Origin: RGIG7949 sp045628845
GTDB taxonomy: Bacteria > Bacillota > Clostridia > Oscillospirales > Oscillospiraceae
Direction: 5' to 3'
NCBI GenBank assembly: GCA_045628845.1
Contig: JAZQQE010000063.1
Coordinates: 1 to 6,662 of the forward strand
DNA: 6,662 nucleotides
Each line of letters opens with the position of its first letter. The first letter of the stretch is position 1. The notes beneath the pieces were generated by a model. The model saw only the letters and a program-made list of their open reading frames with translations, made no database searches and was not told where the DNA came from. This document shows positions 1-6,072 of this stretch, in pieces. The translations under genes and the position numbers were made by a program.

Positions 1-29
1 GTTTTCTGATTATTGTGTAAGCCCTGAAC

Positions 30-506
30 TCAGAGAGAGTAGATCTTGAGCTTGCCGATGAGGGGCAGGGGAGCCATCTCGCCCTTGGCGGCGTGGATGA
101 TGCCCATGATGATGCAGACGATGGAGAAGACCTCCACGACGGCGCAGACGAGCCAGCCGAGGAACGGGACGATGGCGCAGATGAGTCCGGCGACGCCGAG
201 GAGCATAAGGGCGAGACCCTGATTGATGTGGTAGGCGACGAACTCGTTGTCGCGCTTGAGGATGGCGGGGAAGATGAGCAGGATCTCGAGATAGCACAGA
301 ATGGCCATCCAGCGGTTGTTCGCGACCTCGGGCGGGAGCACCTTCTTCGGAGCGGGCGCGGGAGCGGGAGCGGGCGCATACTGGGGCGCGGGATTATAAG
401 CAGGGGCGGCGTTGGGAGCGGGGGCAGCCGCGAAAGCGGTGCCGCAGGTAGCGCAGAACTGCGCGCCTTCGGGGACCTGAGAGCCGCACTTGGGACAGAA
501 AGCCAT
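30..506 (-). CDS. Zinc-ribbon, Ala/Pro linker, three-helix membrane protein (DUF4870-like)
   Basis: Protein of 158 aa, function unknown. A rubredoxin-type zinc ribbon opens the protein: C4-x2-C7 and C18-x2-C21 (CPKCG...CATCG). Residues about 24-54 form a low-complexity Ala/Pro/Tyr linker. The rest is a membrane domain with helices at about 66-83, 96-114 and 116-138. The segment FVAYHINQGLALMLL before helix 2 and the final GEMAPLPLIGKLKIY resemble DUF4870-type small membrane proteins, in which a His-x-Asn-Gln motif precedes a helix. The start at 506 is chosen because a strong AAAGGAGG lies 6 nt upstream and the ribbon begins at once; the open frame continues to 593 but that extension has no site. 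It lies after the rluD terminator with its own candidate promoter, so it is probably a separate unit. A sensor or adaptor role at the membrane is only a guess. Confidence 0.85.
   Translation of the reverse strand: MAFCPKCGSQVPEGAQFCATCGTAFAAAPAPNAAPAYNPAPQYAPAPAPAPAPKKVLPPEVANNRWMAILCYLEILLIFPAILKRDNEFVAYHINQGLALMLLGVAGLICAIVPFLGWLVCAVVEVFSIVCIIMGIIHAAKGEMAPLPLIGKLKIYSL
351..377. repeat. GC-rich low-complexity tract coding for an Ala-Pro linker
   Basis: Repeated GGAGCGG/GGGCGC units (plus-strand reading) encode the APAPAPAP run, residues about 44-52 of the zinc-ribbon membrane protein. Such tracts are prone to slippage, so linker length may vary between strains. No mobile or regulatory role is apparent. 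Confidence 0.6.
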
Positions 507-512
507 GATGAT

Positions 513-520
513 CCTCCTTT
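513..520 (-). promoter_or_regulatory. Strong Shine-Dalgarno site fixing the zinc-ribbon gene start
   Basis: On the minus strand AAAGGAGG is followed by ATCATC and then the ATG at 506. It is the best match to the anti-SD sequence in the window and argues against the longer open frame beginning at 593. Confidence 0.8.
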
Positions 521-547
521 TAGTATATGCCGGTGGGCTTTTTAACC

Positions 548-576
548 ATTCTACCGCAGCGGGCGCAAATAAACAA
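548..576 (-). promoter_or_regulatory. Candidate sigma-A promoter for the zinc-ribbon membrane protein
   Basis: Minus-strand TTGTTT (576-571) and TAGAAT (553-548) are separated by exactly 17 nt. The -10 matches consensus at 5 of 6 bases, the -35 at only 3 of 6. Transcription would begin near 541, giving a leader of about 35 nt that includes the strong SD. A second AT-rich hexamer, TATACT, lies just before the SD but has no matching -35 and would leave almost no leader. Position after a terminator supports a promoter here; the exact site is inference. Confidence 0.5.
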
Positions 577-599
577 GACCTAATTTCACTCACAAGGAC

Positions 600-633
600 A
601 AAAAACCACTCCGTCCCGTTTGGAGCAGAGTGG
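600..633 (-). terminator. Intrinsic terminator after rluD
   Basis: Reading the minus strand, CCACTCTG (633-626) pairs with CGGAGTGG (613-606). A C/A mismatch follows, then TCC/GGG closes a four-base AAAC loop. The 3' arm runs directly into six T residues (605-600). It lies 17 nt past the rluD stop. The other side of the hairpin is also T-rich in the plus direction (635-650), so it could work both ways, although no plus-strand gene is seen. Confidence 0.9.
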
Positions 634-650
634 CTTTTATTATTTTTTTG

Positions 651-1562
651 TCACAGCCTGCGGAGCTTTTCGAGGACGGCCTCGAAGTATTCCGGGAGCG
701 GGGAGGTGAGCGTCATGCGCTCGCCCGTCGCGGGATGGTCGAAGGAGAGCTGACGCGCGTGCAGACACTGGGAGGTCAGGCCGAAGCCCTCGCGCACACC
801 GCCGTAGACGGGATCGCCGAGGACGGGATGCCCGACGTGCGCCGCGTGGACTCGTATCTGGTGCGTGCGTCCCGTTTCGAGCTCGCAGCGCAGGTGCGCG
901 TAGCCGGGGAACTCCTCGAGCGTGAAAAAGTGCGTCACGGCATGGCGGGAATTGCGCTCGGTGACCGCCATGCGCTTGCGGTCGGTCGGGTGCCTGCCTA
1001 TCGGCGCGGAGACTGTCATCTCCGGCTCGCGCAGATGCCCGATGACGACGGCCTCGTATTTGCGGCTGAGCGTCCTGTCGGCGAGCTGGGCCGAGAGGCT
1101 CAGGTGCGCGCGGTCATTTTTCGCGGCGATGATGAGGCCGGAGGTGTCCATGTCGAGGCGGTGCACTATGCCGGGGCGGAGCTCGCCGCCTATGCCGGAG
1201 AGCGAGTCGCCGCAGTGGTAGAGCAGGGCGTTGACGAGGGTATCGTCCGTGTGCCCCGGCGCGGGGTGCACGACGAGGCCCTTCGGCTTGTTGATGACGA
1301 TGACATCCGCGTCCTCATATACGACGTCGAGCGGGATGTCGCGCGGCTGAGGCGCGGCGGGCACGGGCTCGGGGAGCGTGACCTCGATGAGCTCGCCCTC
1401 GGAGACGATGTGGTTCTTGCGGAGCGGCGCGCCGCCGGGGAGGCAGACGAGACCCTTTTCGATGAGGGACTGCGCGGCGCTTCTCGTCGCCGCGGCCCCC
1501 TGCCCCGCGAGGCAGGAATCGAGCCTCTTTCCGGCAAATGCCGCGTCAACGGTGAGTATCAT
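651..1562 (-). CDS. rluD: RluA/RluD-family 23S rRNA pseudouridine synthase
   Basis: Protein of 303 aa, the usual length for the family. It isomerises uridine to pseudouridine in RNA; RluD acts on helix 69 of 23S rRNA in Escherichia coli, but the exact target here cannot be read from sequence. An S4 RNA-binding domain spans about residues 12-65 (GKRLDSCLA start). The catalytic domain has NKPKGLVVHP near 91-100 and the signature HRLDMDTSG, with D137 the expected catalytic Asp. ETGRTHQIRVH and HPVLGDPVYG, both family motifs, follow. The gene starts 17 nt inside lspA and has no clear SD (AAGCTGAAAAACC precedes the ATG), so translation is probably coupled to lspA. It is the last gene before a strong terminator. 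The Bacillus subtilis counterpart in the same position is ylyB. The paralogue name rluD is less certain than the family. Confidence 0.93.
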   Translation of the reverse strand: MILTVDAAFAGKRLDSCLAGQGAAATRSAAQSLIEKGLVCLPGGAPLRKNHIVSEGELIEVTLPEPVPAAPQPRDIPLDVVYEDADVIVINKPKGLVVHPAPGHTDDTLVNALLYHCGDSLSGIGGELRPGIVHRLDMDTSGLIIAAKNDRAHLSLSAQLADRTLSRKYEAVVIGHLREPEMTVSAPIGRHPTDRKRMAVTERNSRHAVTHFFTLEEFPGYAHLRCELETGRTHQIRVHAAHVGHPVLGDPVYGGVREGFGLTSQCLHARQLSFDHPATGERMTLTSPLPEYFEAVLEKLRRL

Positions 1563-2025
1563 GGTTTTTCAGCTTGTCGTTCGGGATGACGTTCCCGAAA
1601 ATGAGGCAGATGCAGAAGACGATACCGCCGACCGTTATGAAGCAGTCGGCGATATTGAATATGGCGAAATTCATGAAGTCCGTCTGGAACATATCCACGA
1701 CGTAGCCGAGAGTGAGGCGGTCTACGGCGTTGCCCACGGCTCCGCCGAGGACCATGCCCGCGCACAGCCTCGGGAGCGTGCCGGGGATCCTGTCGGTCAC
1801 GAGCGCCCATATCACCAGCGCCACGAAGACTCCCGTCAGTATCAGGATGGGCACCTGAAAATTGCGGAACATGGAGAACGCCGCGGCGTAGTTGTGGTGA
1901 TTGGTGAGGCTCATTATGCCGGGAATGAAGTCCAGATGGCCGTACTCGGGTATCGCGCCGGAGATGTAGCCCTTCATCAGCCCGTCCGCCGCGACGATGA
2001 GTGCGGCGATGACGACGTATATCAT
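1546..2025 (-). CDS. lspA: Prolipoprotein signal peptidase (signal peptidase II)
   Basis: Protein of 159 aa, typical for LspA. This inner-membrane aspartyl protease removes the signal peptide from diacylglyceryl-modified prolipoproteins. Four membrane segments are expected. The catalytic pair is D102 in GNAVDRLTLGYVVD and D127 in FNIADCFITVGG, and D14 lies in the N-terminal VAADGLMK motif; these fit D102, D129 and D14 of the Bacillus subtilis enzyme. The usual NxGAAF motif reads NYAAAF (45-50), with Ala for Gly. The start at 2025 overlaps the ileS stop as ATGA, and no SD is visible in the end of ileS, which suggests termination-reinitiation. The open frame extends upstream to 2109, but that part is Arg-rich and would antisense-free overlap ileS, so I reject it. 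The C-terminus overlaps rluD by 17 nt. Confidence 0.95.
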   Translation of the reverse strand: MIYVVIAALIVAADGLMKGYISGAIPEYGHLDFIPGIMSLTNHHNYAAAFSMFRNFQVPILILTGVFVALVIWALVTDRIPGTLPRLCAGMVLGGAVGNAVDRLTLGYVVDMFQTDFMNFAIFNIADCFITVGGIVFCICLIFGNVIPNDKLKNHDTHR

Positions 2026-4805
2026 GCCATGCGCGCCACGACGGCGGCGCAGCGCGGGCAGAGCTCGTTTTCGTCGACGGCGTGGTCGTGGGTCCAGCAG
2101 CGGGCGCACTTGGGCTCGGTGCTCGGACGGACGGCGACGGTGACGCCGGTCTCGCCGGTGAAGCCCTCGACGGGCGCGTCGGTGAGCTTAACGCCGGAGA
2201 CGATGAAGATGCTGCGCAGGTCGAAGCCCTCGAGAGCCTCGGGCGCGATGGCGCCGTTGAGGTTTATCTCGACCTCGGCGTCGAGCGGCTTGCCTATGCT
2301 CTTGGCGGCGCGGGCGAGCTCGAGCGCCTTGTTGACGTCGGAGCGCAGGCGCAGGAGGGTATCCCACGCGGCCTCGCGGTCGGCCGGGAGCCTGTCGAAG
2401 CCTGCCGGCATATCGTTATACATGACGCTCTCGGGATCGTCGCAGGTGCGGTGCGGCATGGCGGCCCAGATCTCCTCGGAGGTGAACGCGAGTATCGGGG
2501 CGAGCATGCGCACGAGGGCGTCGAGGATGTGGAACATGACGGTCTGCGCGCCGCGGCGGGAGGCGCCGTCCCTGTCGTCGCAGTACAGACGGTCCTTGAC
2601 GATGTCGAGATAGAAGCTCGACATATCGACGGCGCAGAAGTTGTGGATGGCGTGGTAGATGATGTGGAATTCGTAGCTGTCATACGCGGCGCGGACGCGC
2701 TCGATGAGCATATCGAGCCTCGCGAGCGCCCAGCGGTCGAGCTCGCAGAGCTCCGCGGCGGGGACGCAGTCGTTCGGGTCGAAGCCGTCGAGGTTGCCGA
2801 GGATGAAGCGCGCGGTGTTGCGTATTTTCAGATAGATGTCGGACAGCTGCTTGAATATCGCGTCGGAGACGCGGACGTCGACGCGGTAGTCGGAGGAGGC
2901 GACCCAGAGCCTGAGGAGGTCCGCGCCGAACTTCGAGACTATCTCGTCGGGAGCGATGGAGTTGCCGAGGCTCTTGTGCATGGCCTTGCCCTCGCCGTCG
3001 ACGACCCAGCCGTGGGTCAGCGTGGCGCGGTAGGGCGCGCCTCCGCGGGCGGCGACGGAGGTCAGCAGGGAGGACTGGAACCAGCCGCGGTACTGGTCGG
3101 CGCCCTCGAGATAGAGGTCGGCGGGCCAGCAGCTCTCGTCGTCGGCGGCGAGCGCGGCGACGTGGGTGGAGCCGGAGTCGAACCAGCCGTCGAGCGTGTC
3201 GACCTCCTTGGTGAAGGAGTGCGCGCCGCAGTGCGGGCAGGCGTAGCCGGCGGGAAGAATCTCGGCGGCCTCTTTTTCATACCATGCGTTGGAGCCCTCG
3301 CGGGTGAAGAGGTCGGAGACGGCCTCTATGGTCGCGTCGTCGCAGACGGGCTTGCCGCACTCGGAGCAGTAGAACACGGGGATGGGGAGACCCCAGCGGC
3401 GCTGACGTGAGATGCACCAGTCGGCGCGGTCGCGTATCATGCTCTCCATGCGGTCGCCGCCCCATTCGGGAGTCCACTTGACGCCCTTGGCGGCCTCGAT
3501 GGCGGCGTCGCGGAACGCCTCGACCGAGCAGAACCACTGGTCGGTGGCGCGGTAGATGATGGGCTGCTTGCAGCGCCAGCAGTGCGGGTACTGGTGGGCT
3601 ATCTCCTGATAGGCGAGCAGAGCGCCCGCCTCCTGAAGAGCGGCGAAGATGGCGTCGTTGGCCTGATCGTAGCGCAGACCGGCGAAGGGGCCGGCCTCCT
3701 CGGTCATGAAGCCGTGCTCGTCGACGGGGACGATGACGCCGATGTCGGTCTTGCCCTCGTTGTCGTATTTGCGGCAGGCGGCGTAGTCCTCCATGCCGTG
3801 TCCGGGAGCGGTGTGGACGCAGCCGGTACCGGCCTCGAGGGTGACGTGGTCGCCGAGGATGATGACGCTGTCGCGCGGGAAGAGCGGATGGCGCGCGGTC
3901 ATGAGCTCCATGTCGCGGCCCTTGACGCGGCCGATGATCTCGGCGCCCTCGAGCTTCGCGACCTTGATGAGGTTCTCCGCGAGGTCCTCCGCGACTATAT
4001 AGGTCTCGCCGCACGCGGCGCGGAGCAGGACGTAGGTGAAGTCCGCGTTGAGGCAGATGGCGAGGTTTCCGGGAATGGTCCAGGTGGTGGTCGTCCAGAT
4101 GACGAAGTAGGTGCGGGAGAGGTCGCACTTGTCCGCGAGCAGGCCCTTGTCATCGGCGACGGCGAACTTGACGTAGATACTGCGGCACTTGTCGTCGGCG
4201 TACTCTATCTCGGCCTCGGCGAGCGCGGTCTCGTCGTGCGGGCACCAGTACACGGGCTTCTTGCCCTTGTAGATGTAGCCCTTCTTGAACATCTCGCCGA
4301 ACACGCGCACCTCGATGCCCTCGAAGCGGGGCTCCATGGTGGTGTACGGGCGGTCCCACTCGGCGAGCACGCCGAGACGCATGAACTGCTCGCGCTGCTT
4401 GTTGACGAAGTCCTCCGCGAAGTCATGGCACGCGGTGCGGAACTCGGGCACGCTCATCTTCTTGCGGTCGAGCTTGTTCTTCTTTATGATGGCGGACTCT
4501 ATCGGCATGCCGTGGTTATCCCAGCCGGGACGGTAGGGCGTCCTGTATCCGCTCATGCTCTTGGAGCGGATGATGAAGTCCTTGAGCAGCTTATTGAGGG
4601 CGTGGCCCATGTGGATATAGCCGTTGGAGAACGGGGGGCCGTCGTGCAGGACGAAATTGGGCTTGCCCTCGTTCCTTTTGAGCATGCCGTTGTATATATC
4701 CTTTTCCCGCCACTGTTCCAGCATGCCGGGCTCCCGCTTGGGGAGTCCGGCACGCATGGGAAACTCAGTTTTGGGAAGATTGAGCGTGGAGTTGTAGTCC
4801 ATCAT
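2022..4805 (-). CDS. ileS: Isoleucyl-tRNA synthetase
   Basis: Protein of 927 aa, close to the bacterial IleRS norm (about 920-940). It charges tRNA-Ile in the cytoplasm. The class I HIGH signature is HMGH at 65-68 (PPFSNGYIHMGH). The CP1 editing domain shows the Thr-rich WTTTTWTIPGN near 237 and GTGCVHTAPGHGMEDY near 330. A Cys-rich insert (CSEC...CPHC) precedes the WFDSG motif. The KMSKS loop is the variant GKAMHKSLGN near 608. The C-terminal zinc finger is complete: C900, C903, C916, C919. Two adjacent ATGs (4805 and 4802) follow AAAGGAAGG (4817-4809); the second gives the better 6 nt spacing, so the protein may be 926 aa. A 64 nt gap separates it from divIVA, and the stop overlaps lspA by 4 nt. 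No T-box leader is present. Confidence 0.97.
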   Translation of the reverse strand: MMDYNSTLNLPKTEFPMRAGLPKREPGMLEQWREKDIYNGMLKRNEGKPNFVLHDGPPFSNGYIHMGHALNKLLKDFIIRSKSMSGYRTPYRPGWDNHGMPIESAIIKKNKLDRKKMSVPEFRTACHDFAEDFVNKQREQFMRLGVLAEWDRPYTTMEPRFEGIEVRVFGEMFKKGYIYKGKKPVYWCPHDETALAEAEIEYADDKCRSIYVKFAVADDKGLLADKCDLSRTYFVIWTTTTWTIPGNLAICLNADFTYVLLRAACGETYIVAEDLAENLIKVAKLEGAEIIGRVKGRDMELMTARHPLFPRDSVIILGDHVTLEAGTGCVHTAPGHGMEDYAACRKYDNEGKTDIGVIVPVDEHGFMTEEAGPFAGLRYDQANDAIFAALQEAGALLAYQEIAHQYPHCWRCKQPIIYRATDQWFCSVEAFRDAAIEAAKGVKWTPEWGGDRMESMIRDRADWCISRQRRWGLPIPVFYCSECGKPVCDDATIEAVSDLFTREGSNAWYEKEAAEILPAGYACPHCGAHSFTKEVDTLDGWFDSGSTHVAALAADDESCWPADLYLEGADQYRGWFQSSLLTSVAARGGAPYRATLTHGWVVDGEGKAMHKSLGNSIAPDEIVSKFGADLLRLWVASSDYRVDVRVSDAIFKQLSDIYLKIRNTARFILGNLDGFDPNDCVPAAELCELDRWALARLDMLIERVRAAYDSYEFHIIYHAIHNFCAVDMSSFYLDIVKDRLYCDDRDGASRRGAQTVMFHILDALVRMLAPILAFTSEEIWAAMPHRTCDDPESVMYNDMPAGFDRLPADREAAWDTLLRLRSDVNKALELARAAKSIGKPLDAEVEINLNGAIAPEALEGFDLRSIFIVSGVKLTDAPVEGFTGETGVTVAVRPSTEPKCARCWTHDHAVDENELCPRCAAVVARMA

Positions 4806-4829
4806 TAACCTTCCTTTATATCTGTTGAG

Positions 4830-4838
4830 AGTATATCA
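4830..4838 (-). promoter_or_regulatory. Candidate extended -10 promoter for ileS
   Basis: The minus strand reads TGATATACT, that is the TGn extended -10 motif joined to TATACT (5 of 6 to TATAAT). The -35 region falls in the GC-rich hairpin and has no match, which extended -10 promoters can tolerate. Transcription would start near 4823, about 18 nt before the ileS ATG, with AAAGGAAGG in the leader. Such a transcript would not contain the hairpin at 4841-4863. Confidence 0.45.
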
Positions 4839-4840
4839 TG

Positions 4841-4863
4841 AAGCCGGGCGGAGCGCCCGGCTT
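4841..4863 (-). terminator. GC-rich hairpin after divIVA, lacking a U tract
   Basis: A perfect 10-bp inverted repeat, AAGCCGGGCG and CGCCCGGCTT, closes a 3-nt loop 7 nt after the divIVA stop. The flanks ATCA and TGAT could extend the stem across a small internal loop. On the minus strand it is followed by CATGATATAC rather than a run of U, so it is a poor intrinsic terminator. It may be a partial terminator or a 3'-end stabiliser for the divIVA message. The structure is seen in the sequence; the role is inferred. Confidence 0.5.
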
Positions 4864-4869
4864 TCTTGA

Positions 4870-5553
4870 TCACTTGTTTTCGTAATTGGAGCCGAACTGG
4901 AGGTCGCGGAACTCGAAGCGGGGCTTCGCGTCCTCGGGGGCGGGCTCGTCCTCCGGGATGCTGACGGGATTGGGAGTCTGCGCGAAGATGCGGGCGAGGG
5001 AGTCCTCGATGCTCTTGGCGGTCTCGTCCACGTTCGCCTCGGAGAGGACGGCGGCGGGCTCGGGCTCGGCGGCGGGAGCAGGCTCTGCGGCGGGGGCGGG
5101 CACGGGGCCTGCCTCTATCGTGGCGAGCAGCTCGATGTGCGCGCGGAACTTCTCGGAGATCTCGGAGATGAACTCGGCCGTTCTCGCCCTGGCGGATTCG
5201 AGGCGGAGCTCCTCCTCGCGGGTGTCGATGCGGAGATTCTCGATCTTCGAGCGTGCGCTGCCCTCGGCGTTTTCGACGATGGCGCGGGCGCGGGCCTCGG
5301 CCTCGTCGGTCATATCCTTGCTCATCTTCTGCGCCGTGACGAGAGCCAGACGCATGGAATCCTCGGTGCTGCGGTACTCCTCGACCTTTTCCACGAGGAC
5401 CTTGAGCTTGTTTTTCAAAATGGCGTTCTCTTTATAGAGAGCGGAGTAGTCTTCGTTGACGGCGTCGAGAAAGTCGTCGACGGAGGCCATGTCGTAACCG
5501 CCGAATACGGCCTTGGTGAATTCTTTGGAGGTGATGTCCTGCGGAGTAAGCAT
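4870..5553 (-). CDS. divIVA: DivIVA-family polar and septal scaffold protein
   Basis: Protein of 227 aa. DivIVA is a coiled-coil protein that binds negatively curved membrane at septa and poles and recruits division or wall-synthesis partners. The N-terminal lipid-binding domain is clear: LTPQDITSKEFTKAVFGGYD, then VDDFLD. F17 fits the membrane-inserting Phe of Bacillus subtilis, but the Arg that follows it there is Gly here. A coiled coil runs through about residues 33-145 with few breaks and many Glu/Arg/Lys. A Pro/Ala/Glu linker (149-168) precedes a second short helix (174-191) and an acidic tail ending in FRDLQFGSNYENK. The start at 5553 has AAGGGAG (5570-5564) 10 nt upstream. It lies 24 nt after sepF, so the two are probably co-transcribed. 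The tail is longer than in Bacillus subtilis, whose protein has about 164 aa. Confidence 0.94.
   Translation of the reverse strand: MLTPQDITSKEFTKAVFGGYDMASVDDFLDAVNEDYSALYKENAILKNKLKVLVEKVEEYRSTEDSMRLALVTAQKMSKDMTDEAEARARAIVENAEGSARSKIENLRIDTREEELRLESARARTAEFISEISEKFRAHIELLATIEAGPVPAPAAEPAPAAEPEPAAVLSEANVDETAKSIEDSLARIFAQTPNPVSIPEDEPAPEDAKPRFEFRDLQFGSNYENK
5048..5106. repeat. GC-rich low-complexity tract coding for the DivIVA Pro/Ala/Glu linker
   Basis: Imperfect repeats of GCGGCGGGNNCNGGCTC type (plus-strand reading) encode two copies of a PAPAAE-like unit followed by PEPAA in DivIVA (about residues 150-168). Probably a flexible spacer between the coiled coil and the C-terminal helix. Confidence 0.55.
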
Positions 5554-5577
5554 AGTTGTGACGCTCCCTTGTTAAGA

Positions 5578-6027
5578 TCAGAAGTAAAGTCCGTTGTTCT
5601 CGAGCTCGTCGATGAGATCGCCGAGTATGTCGACGTTGTACGGAGTGATGATGTAGGTGGAAACGGCGACCTTCTTTATCTTGCCGTCCTGCGCGTAGGC
5701 GACGCCGGAGAGGAAGTCGAGCACGCGGCGCGCGACGTCCTTGTTGGTGCTCTCGAGGTTGAGGACGACGGTGCGCTTGTCGCGCAGATGGTCGGCTATC
5801 TCGGCGGAGTTCTCGAAGCGCTCAGGCTTGACGAGGACTACCTGAAGCTGCGCGGTGGCATGGATGTTGACCACCTTGTTCTTGTCCTCGTAGGGAATGC
5901 TCCTGACGGGCGAGGAAACGCTCTTCTGCTGAACGGGGGTGTTGTCAGCCTTGGGCGTGAAGTTCTCGTAATCGTCGTCGTCATCGTAGGGTTTGGCCAG
6001 CCTTTTGAGTTCATCCAAAAGTCCCAT
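5578..6027 (-). CDS. sepF: Cell division protein SepF
   Basis: Protein of 149 aa, typical size. SepF polymerises on the membrane, binds the C-terminal tail of FtsZ and anchors and bundles the Z ring. Residues 1-12 (MGLLDELKRLAK) form an amphipathic membrane-targeting helix. A charged, disordered linker follows, with five Asp in a row at 15-19. The SepF (DUF552) core begins near 52 and contains EIADHLRDKRTVVLNLE, RRVLDFLSGVAYA (G108 fits the conserved Gly needed for self-assembly) and STYIITPYNVDI. AAAAGGAG (6043-6036) lies 8 nt before the ATG at 6027; an out-of-frame ATG at 6034 lies between them and is ignored. The 45 nt gap to yggS is AT-rich. A near-consensus promoter inside yggS (6212-6184) could drive sepF and divIVA independently of upstream genes. 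Confidence 0.96.
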   Translation of the reverse strand: MGLLDELKRLAKPYDDDDDYENFTPKADNTPVQQKSVSSPVRSIPYEDKNKVVNIHATAQLQVVLVKPERFENSAEIADHLRDKRTVVLNLESTNKDVARRVLDFLSGVAYAQDGKIKKVAVSTYIITPYNVDILGDLIDELENNGLYF

Positions 6028-6035
6028 ATTCCATG

Positions 6036-6043
6036 CTCCTTTT
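6036..6043 (-). promoter_or_regulatory. Shine-Dalgarno site deciding the sepF start
   Basis: Minus-strand AAAAGGAG is followed, after CATGGAAT, by the ATG at 6027. The nearer ATG (6034) would read ATG GAA TAT GGG in another frame and is too close to the site, so 6027 is the start. It also matches the conserved amphipathic N-terminus. Confidence 0.75.
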
Positions 6044-6072
6044 ATATATACGTCTCTTTTTTATTCCGGAGT

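Noticed and set aside
1..29. Possible terminator after the zinc-ribbon gene
   Set aside because: The 29 nt present show no hairpin with a U tract; the 3' end of that unit is probably outside the window.
93..545. Asp/Glu- and Gly-rich plus-strand open frame (150 aa)
   Set aside because: Antisense to the zinc-ribbon membrane protein; its acidic start simply mirrors hydrophobic membrane codons.
507..593. N-terminal extension of the zinc-ribbon protein to an ATG at 593
   Set aside because: The strong AAAGGAGG at 513-520 and the ribbon beginning at the ATG at 506 point to the shorter form; the extension has no ribosome site and would cover the candidate promoter.
630..1589. Plus-strand open frame (319 aa) opposite rluD
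   Set aside because: Mirror of the RluD frame; the opposite strand carries the complete catalytic signature, so this one is a shadow.
2026..2109. N-terminal extension of LspA to an ATG at 2109
   Set aside because: The extra 28 residues are mostly Arg and Pro and come from the out-of-frame ileS zinc-finger region; LspA normally begins with a membrane helix, as it does at 2025.
1378..2613. Plus-strand open frame (411 aa) across rluD, lspA and ileS
   Set aside because: It spans three well-supported minus-strand genes and shows Arg/Ser-rich low-complexity translation.
2082..3410. Long plus-strand open frame (442 aa) opposite ileS
   Set aside because: It lies wholly antisense to a clear IleRS. 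Its translation is rich in Val, Ala, Asp, Glu and Gly, as expected when GC-rich codons are read from the other strand, and it has no recognisable motif or ribosome site.
3582..4808. Long plus-strand open frame (408 aa) opposite the 5' half of ileS
   Set aside because: Same reasons: antisense shadow of ileS with biased composition and no family resemblance.
6028..6072. TATATATAAA in the yggS-sepF gap as a -10 element
   Set aside because: No -35 match lies 16-18 nt upstream, and the internal promoter in yggS is far better. It may just be an AT-rich spacer before the SD site.
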